In this document: piece by piece, positions 59,701 to 64,000 of the stretch
Numbering within the stretch: the stretch's first letter is position 1
How the letters are laid out: every line of letters starts with the position of its first letter
NCBI GenBank assembly: GCA_029204225.1
Contig: CM055092.1
Coordinates: forward strand, 69,114,229 to 69,178,228
DNA from: Diphasiastrum complanatum
Taxonomy: Eukaryota; Streptophyta; Lycopodiopsida; Lycopodiales; Lycopodiaceae
Length of the DNA: 64,000 nt
Direction of reading: 5' to 3'
Notes under the pieces: generated by a model
The model's input: the letters and a program-made list of their open reading frames with translations, nothing else
What the model was told of the DNA's origin: nothing
Database searches by the model: none
Program-made: the position numbers and the translations under genes

Positions 59701-60518
59701 TGCAATCAGGATGCTGGTGGCCGACAATTCATAAAAATACAGAAGAGTACTTGAAGAAATGCGATGTGTGCCAACGATCTAGGAGACCAACAAGATTGAA
59801 TTATGATCTATTACATCTAGTTCTAGCTCAAGCACCGTTTGGATGACATCGGTCCTATCCACCCAACTGCAAGAAGTTCACAGGCCCGATATATCATCAT
59901 GGCTACATATTATCTCACCAAATGGGTAGAAGCCAAAGCAATGAAAATAGTTGATGCACGGTCCACTGCCGAATTTCTATACGAAAATATCATTGTGCGC
60001 TTCGGATGGCCGGTGGAGATAGTCAACGATCGCGGAAGCCATTTCGTCAATGAAACCATCAAGGTCCTATTGGAGGAATTCTTCGTGATCCATCGATTTA
60101 GCATGCCATATTATCCTCGTGGTAATGGGCATGCAGAGTCATCCAACAAGAGTTTGTGTAGCGTTATCACAAAAACAGTTGAAGCTAGCAGATCTGATTG
60201 GGAACACAAACTACATGCTGCTCTGTGGGCATTCAGGACAACATATAAGAGAAGCACTGATCAAACGCCATTCCAACTGGTTTATGGTCAGGATGTCGTA
60301 ATGCTAGTGGAGTTTTTGGTACCAGCATTAAGAGTTGCCATTGTACAATGCCTTGATGAGTCCAAATCTCTACAATTACGCCATGAAGCCTTACACAAAC
60401 TTTGCGAGACACGCCTATTGGCTGTGTATGCATTGGCAGTTGAGAAAGCATGACGTAAAGCATGGCATGATCACCGGTTACACAAGAAGGATCTACATTC
60501 TGGAGACCTGGTTCTCAT
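53740..60518 (+). pseudogene. Degenerate Ty3-gypsy element with long coiled-coil gag-like region
   Basis: A gag-like part (53955-56755) starts MSDPSPDKPIARGKLTSK, with FATWDGSSTFSITIDDETTV (about 54385), a proline-rich stretch (55200-55700) and two coiled-coil blocks (QQENKKIQKINKEKDMEIEK; YKDQYNKLKSNVGVLKDNYE). A protease-like segment (IAGVQFVITFVVMDIP, about 58140) and MVHNWGTEKLTFENRE follow. The RT N-terminus (LLVEYKNCFTWTYKDLKGIP, about 59305) stops at about 59535 and coding resumes in the integrase zinc region (HEGMGGGHFAPDI, CDVCQRSRRPTRL, 59640-59800). Integrase core is 59839-60453 (TKWVEAKAMKIVD, PYYPRGNGHAESSNKSL). The catalytic RT and RNase H are deleted. LTRs not found. Confidence 0.8.
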
Positions 60519-60520
60519 AG
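59637..60520 (+). CDS. Ty3-gypsy integrase segment (well preserved part)
   Basis: A zinc-binding region with CDVCQRSRRP leads, after a frameshift near 59838, into 204 open codons: DDIGPIHPTARSSQARYI, IVRFGWPVEIVNDRGSHFV, LHAALWAFRTTYKRSTDQTP and FQLVYGQDVVMLVEF. The D-D-E style core motifs (ND in VNDRGSHF, E in HAESSNKS) are present. It ends HKKDLHSGDLVL, where copia gag sequence takes over at about 60520. Confidence 0.88.
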
Positions 60521-61748
60521 CATTGCTAGCCAAAAACAAGCAAAAAGGATGGAAAAGAATTTCAAAAAAGGCCAAGGATGACGAGGACGAGGGAGAGTGG
60601 TCATCAAAGGTGAAAAGGAAGAAGAAGGGGGCGTTACTATTGCCATAAACCAGGTCATTGGGCACGTGAATGTTATAAGAAGAAAGCAGACATAAAGGCG
60701 AAAAAAGTAAAGCAACAAGGCAACATCGCCGAAGATGATGGGGAAGATGACAAGACAAGTGTCTTCTCATCGGCATTGGCATCCCAGGTTGATGATGGTG
60801 CCAGGTGGTTCATAGATTTAGGCGCCACGATGCATATGAAACACGATTGGTTTGAGAACTTCTTGCCAATCCATGATGGGGACAAGGTCACAGAGGCCAA
60901 TGGGGAGGAATGCCAAATTCAGGACATCCAATGTACCTGTGCAGTTTCTTGATGGTAAGATCAAGAACATACCTAATGTGCTGCATATTTCTGGATTCAA
61001 AAAGAGATTGCTTTCTGTTGGTGTGATGGCAAATCAAGATCTTAAATTCTAGTTTGTCAAAGATGGATGCCTGATGAAGGATATGGACCACAACTACAAA
61101 GTGGTAGCAAAAGGTTATCAGGATAGTAATTGTGGCCTCTACAAACTGGATGCTGCAAAACCAGATGAATATGGCTCGGCTACTTCAACAACATCGCAAT
61201 CTGAATTGTGGCATAGAAGATTAGGCCACTTGAACTATGGGAGCTTAAGATTGATGGTGAAACTAAAGATGATTACAGGTTTACCATCATTACAAGATGA
61301 TCATCATTCCATATGTGAATGATGCGTTATGGAAAAGCATCATAGGGAGCCTTTCAAGAAAGGTGGAGCTGCAAGAGCCAAGAAACCACTTGAACTCATT
61401 CATAGTGACTTGTGCGGCCCAATGAAGACTATGTCGATGGGGAGAGCCTATTATTTTATGACTTTCATAGATGACTACTCCAGGAGGACATGGATTTATT
61501 TCTTGAAGAAGAAATTTAATGCTTTTGCTCACTTCAAGTAGTTTAAGGCTTTAGTAGAGAACCAACTGGATGCACGTATCAAGGTGCTAAGATCAGACAG
61601 ACGGGACGAATACAAATCTGATGATTTTGAGGACTTTTGCAAGGAACATGACATCAAAAGACAATTCACACAAACACACATGCCACACAGTAATGATGTA
61701 GCAGAAAGGAAGAATATAATCATTATGGAGAGTGCACGCTCCATGATG
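60519..61748 (+). mobile_element. Copia fragment (same family as 46-52 kb), gag middle to integrase
   Basis: Sequence corresponds to about 48275-49495 of the YSL-adjacent copia with high identity by eye: gag from LAKNKQKGWKRISKKAKDDE, protease, LWHRRLGHLNYGSL, LIHSDLCGPMK and TFIDDYSRRTWIYF. It ends at IMESARSMM. Frameshifts and a TAG after FAHFK interrupt it. There are no LTRs; the left end is fused to gypsy integrase. Confidence 0.88.
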
Positions 61749-62030
61749 ATGGCGAAAAAGAAGAAGAAGGGGGGGGGGGGGGGGGGGGGGGTTACTATTG
61801 CCATAAACCAAGTCATTGGGCGCGTAAATGTTATAAGAAGAAAGCAGACATAAAGGCGGGAAAATTAAAGCTACAGGGCTACATCGTCGAAGATGATGGG
61901 AAAGATGACAAGACAAGTGTCTTCTCATCGGCATTGGCATCCCAGGTTGATGATGGTGCCAGGTGGTTCATAGATTTAGGAGCCACGATGCATATGACCA
62001 GGAAACACGATTGGTTTGACAAGCAAAACT
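61749..62030 (+). mobile_element. Second partial copia gag fragment with poly-G expansion
   Basis: Directly after the previous fragment the sequence jumps back to the gag zinc-knuckle region (equivalent to about 48366-48600), with a run of 23 G at 61769-61791 where the homologous copies have 4-6. It ends after MTRKHDWFDK. The back-jump means a tandem or template-switch rearrangement. Confidence 0.85.
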
Positions 62031-62341
62031 AGAAATTGCTAATGTCTCATCAACTTCTCATTGATTTTGTTGATCCCTTTATAGATCGAGTACATCCATG
62101 AGCTGTGTACTGTCCAGCAAGCCTTCACATGTGTGAAGAGTGCCTAGTCATCCAGATCCACCAATGGGAGCCATACATGCTCATTTCACAAAGTTGACTA
62201 TTCTCATTGGCTAGAAACAAAAAAAACTAGTCTTTCACATTTATAGGAATTTTTTTTATAAAATAGAATCTAATGGAATATTCCTATCTTATCATCTAGA
62301 AGCTTATCCACACGAGTGAATGATATCTTGACATTGGAGAT
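62031..62341. other. Unassigned sequence between copia fragments
   Basis: AT-rich, containing the palindrome CTTCACATGTGTGAAG near 62126, related in style to the CACACGTGTG palindromes of copia LTRs here. It may be an LTR remnant. Confidence 0.35.
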
Positions 62342-62690
62342 TGCTTTGGATCAAGAGGTTGCTAGTGGAGCTAAAGATAATCATGGAAGAAGATCTACCT
62401 ATGATCACGTGTGACAACATTTCAGCCCAAGCCCTTGCCAACAACCCAATATTCCATGCAAGGAGCAAACATATTGAAGTTGCACATCACTTCGTGAGAG
62501 AGAAGCTCATTGGAGGGGAAATCTACTTGGAGCACATCGACACATCATCTTGTATTGTTGATATGCTCACCAAACCTTTGAGCAAAAGTTCCTTCATCAA
62601 GCATAGAGCCAATCTTGGAATGATACCAAGATCCATGTTCAAGTCAATATAGATTGTTTTTAGAAGGAGTGTTGAAATGGAAAAACAATC
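62342..62690 (+). mobile_element. Copia RNase H tail and start of 3' LTR (relative of the 1.6-7.9 kb element)
   Basis: The translation LWIKRLLVELKIIMEEDLPM, then CDNISAQALANNPIFHARSK and DMLTKPLSKSSFIKHRANLG, matches the C-terminus of the element at 1630-7854 closely. The stop at 62650 is followed by a short purine tract (AGAAGGAG) and TGTTGAAATGG, an LTR start. Only about 20-30 bp of LTR remain before unrelated coding-like sequence. Confidence 0.85.
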
Positions 62691-63954
62691 CAATATTTGA
62701 GGATGTATCCTATTTTGATTTAATGCAACGTTTGCCAATTCATTACATGCATAACAAAAATGTTGACCGTCGATAGGCTCAAAAATACAATACGACAAAA
62801 AGCGATTTTCACACAATCCATCCAATCTGGATCCAGGATTGAGATCCACCTTCTTTGGGTAAGTGTTTGTGTAGACCAGCTCATTCTCTGTTCTATCAAC
62901 ACAGATGAATTCGCAATACCTCTTTTCAAACATAATTGGGCCGTCAAAAATAATTTTTTCCTCATCACCTTTCTTGAATGAAATTGGCCTTAAAGTGACG
63001 TTGATTGATGCGGGTGGTGGACTATTGGGATTGCTCAAATCAACAAACAACTTCTCAGCAAATGAGTGATCCAAAGCTCATTGGTTCGTGAAAAGTGAGG
63101 CATGCTTTGGATATTTTTGCTTTCTATACGATACATTGTATTTTTACCCCATATGTACCCGATGTCATCAATTACAAAATTATCTAGATTGACATTGCAT
63201 CACCCTCAAACTCAGGGATTTGCTCTACCTCGACCGCACGTCCTTCATCGTCTGATACATTGCAATAAGAGTCGGATTGCATTCCCGATCGATCCAGTCT
63301 CGGTGGTCCCAACAGCTTTTGCAGTCTCTCTTCCAATTTGAACCTCACGACTTTCTTTTCTAGGTCCTAAAGTGGTTACTTTTCTCCTTATTTTCAAAGC
63401 TTGTTTTTCAAGTTCTTTAGGAGAGAGATTTGTTTCTGTACATGGAACAATTTCCTTTCTGTTACATCTTCAATCATAGAAGTTGCAGCAAATCCAATAA
63501 TTGCAACATCAGAAAAAACACTTTGTATTCCCTCAGCTTTTATCAATAGCTTATGTTTGCTACATAGGGCCATCAATCCATTAAAGAGAGAACCCTCGTA
63601 GTTAAGAATAAACTCATTTGAGTCATGAGTTCGTGGCTCAGCAGTAGGATGTGCAGTGTCCGCACAAGACAAAATAACATGATGCTCAGAACCATCTTGG
63701 TCGTTAGTCATAAACTCAACTGTGTCGAAAGCAAATTCGTCTTGAAGGTAGATACCGCGAATTACATCAAGACTTTCAACATAATCCATGGAAAATTCAG
63801 GATCGCCAATTGATTTATTGGAAATTACCACAAAGGCTTTCACATGAGGTCCACTTGAGCTTGGTTTATGAAGTATCTTCCAACCTCTAGTAAGATATAA
63901 TGGAGAGGCATTCTCGGAGGGCCTGAAAACGGTTTGGTCTATGGTGTAGAAAGC
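62691..63954 (-). CDS. Unrecognised protein, partial, behind a splice acceptor
   Basis: An acceptor TTTTTTGCAG precedes 63954 on the minus strand. The first frame (to about 63394) reads AFYTIDQTVFRPSENASPLY, SFMDY-like DPEFSMDYVESLDVIRGIYL, NEFILNYEGSLFNGLMALCS and ATSMIEDVTERKLF. A neighbouring frame then continues plausibly (LSPKELEKQALKIRRKVTTL). A last open frame from 63074 reads DHSFAEKLFVDLSNPNSPPP, GPIMFEKRYCEFICVDRTEN and CIFEPIDGQHFCYACNELAN. At about 62690 it meets a copia LTR remnant. No family recognised. Frame changes imply introns or decay. It may be the same kind of protein as the segments at 1-740 and 25164-25890. Confidence 0.45.
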
Positions 63955-64000
63955 CTGCAAAAAATACAGTTCAAATAAAATGTCAAATAGAATATCAAAA

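Overview
The window is nuclear DNA of a land plant with a large, repeat-rich genome. The evidence is split genes with GT-AG introns of up to about 8 kb, a plant alpha-expansin, a Yellow-Stripe-Like (YSL/OPT) transporter gene, many Ty1-copia and chromodomain-type Ty3-gypsy retrotransposons, plant hAT transposases (BED/DUF659 and DUF4371-like types), a tRNA-like retroposon and long perfect GA, CT and AT microsatellites. Fern, gymnosperm or another large-genome lineage all fit; I cannot name the species. No bacterial, plastid or mitochondrial gene cluster is present.

Layout. 1-0.75 kb: minus-strand exons of an unrecognised acidic protein running off the left edge. 0.9-9.1 kb: an old minus-strand copia element split by a younger, nearly intact 6.2-kb copia element (1630-7854) with 737-bp LTRs and a CTTCT target duplication. 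9.1-10.4 kb: a GA microsatellite and three exon-like modules between inverted LTRs. 11.1-13.0 kb: a decayed hAT transposase. 13.4-14.4 kb: a non-autonomous TIR element. 15.95-17.04 kb: an intact three-exon alpha-expansin on the minus strand, the only clearly intact host gene here. 18.3-27.7 kb: an exon-like fragment, copia and gypsy fragments, and a second unrecognised exon (25.2-25.9 kb).

27.7-42.8 kb: several members of one hAT family, recognisable by CATAG/CACAG ends and arrays of GGTACC palindromes (copies A, B, C and D). Copy D (6.2 kb) carries a BED-finger/DUF659 transposase with an AT-hook tail and, transcribed toward it from the other end, a second short ORF. That ORF is intact in truncated copy A and partial in copy B. 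Copies C and D lie inside introns of a YSL gene whose recognisable exons run from 30.9 to 45.9 kb. The YSL gene lacks its 5' exons in this window, has an internal deletion of a membrane segment and has an in-frame TAG near its end, so it is probably a pseudogene.

46.1-52.0 kb: a third, degenerate copia element with LTRs, just 3' of the YSL stop. 53.7-60.5 kb: a degenerate Ty3-gypsy element with a long coiled-coil gag-like region and a large deletion in its reverse transcriptase. At about 60.52 kb it is joined directly to rearranged fragments of the 46-kb copia family, then to the tail of a copia resembling the 1.6-7.9 kb element. 62.7-63.95 kb: a third unrecognised minus-strand coding segment running off the right edge behind a splice acceptor.

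The genes do not form a functional unit. The window is two or more host genes (expansin, YSL) and pieces of an unknown protein family embedded in nested mobile elements. The strongest candidate for something undescribed is the two-ORF hAT family with GGTACC-array termini; the next is the unrecognised coding family seen at three places.
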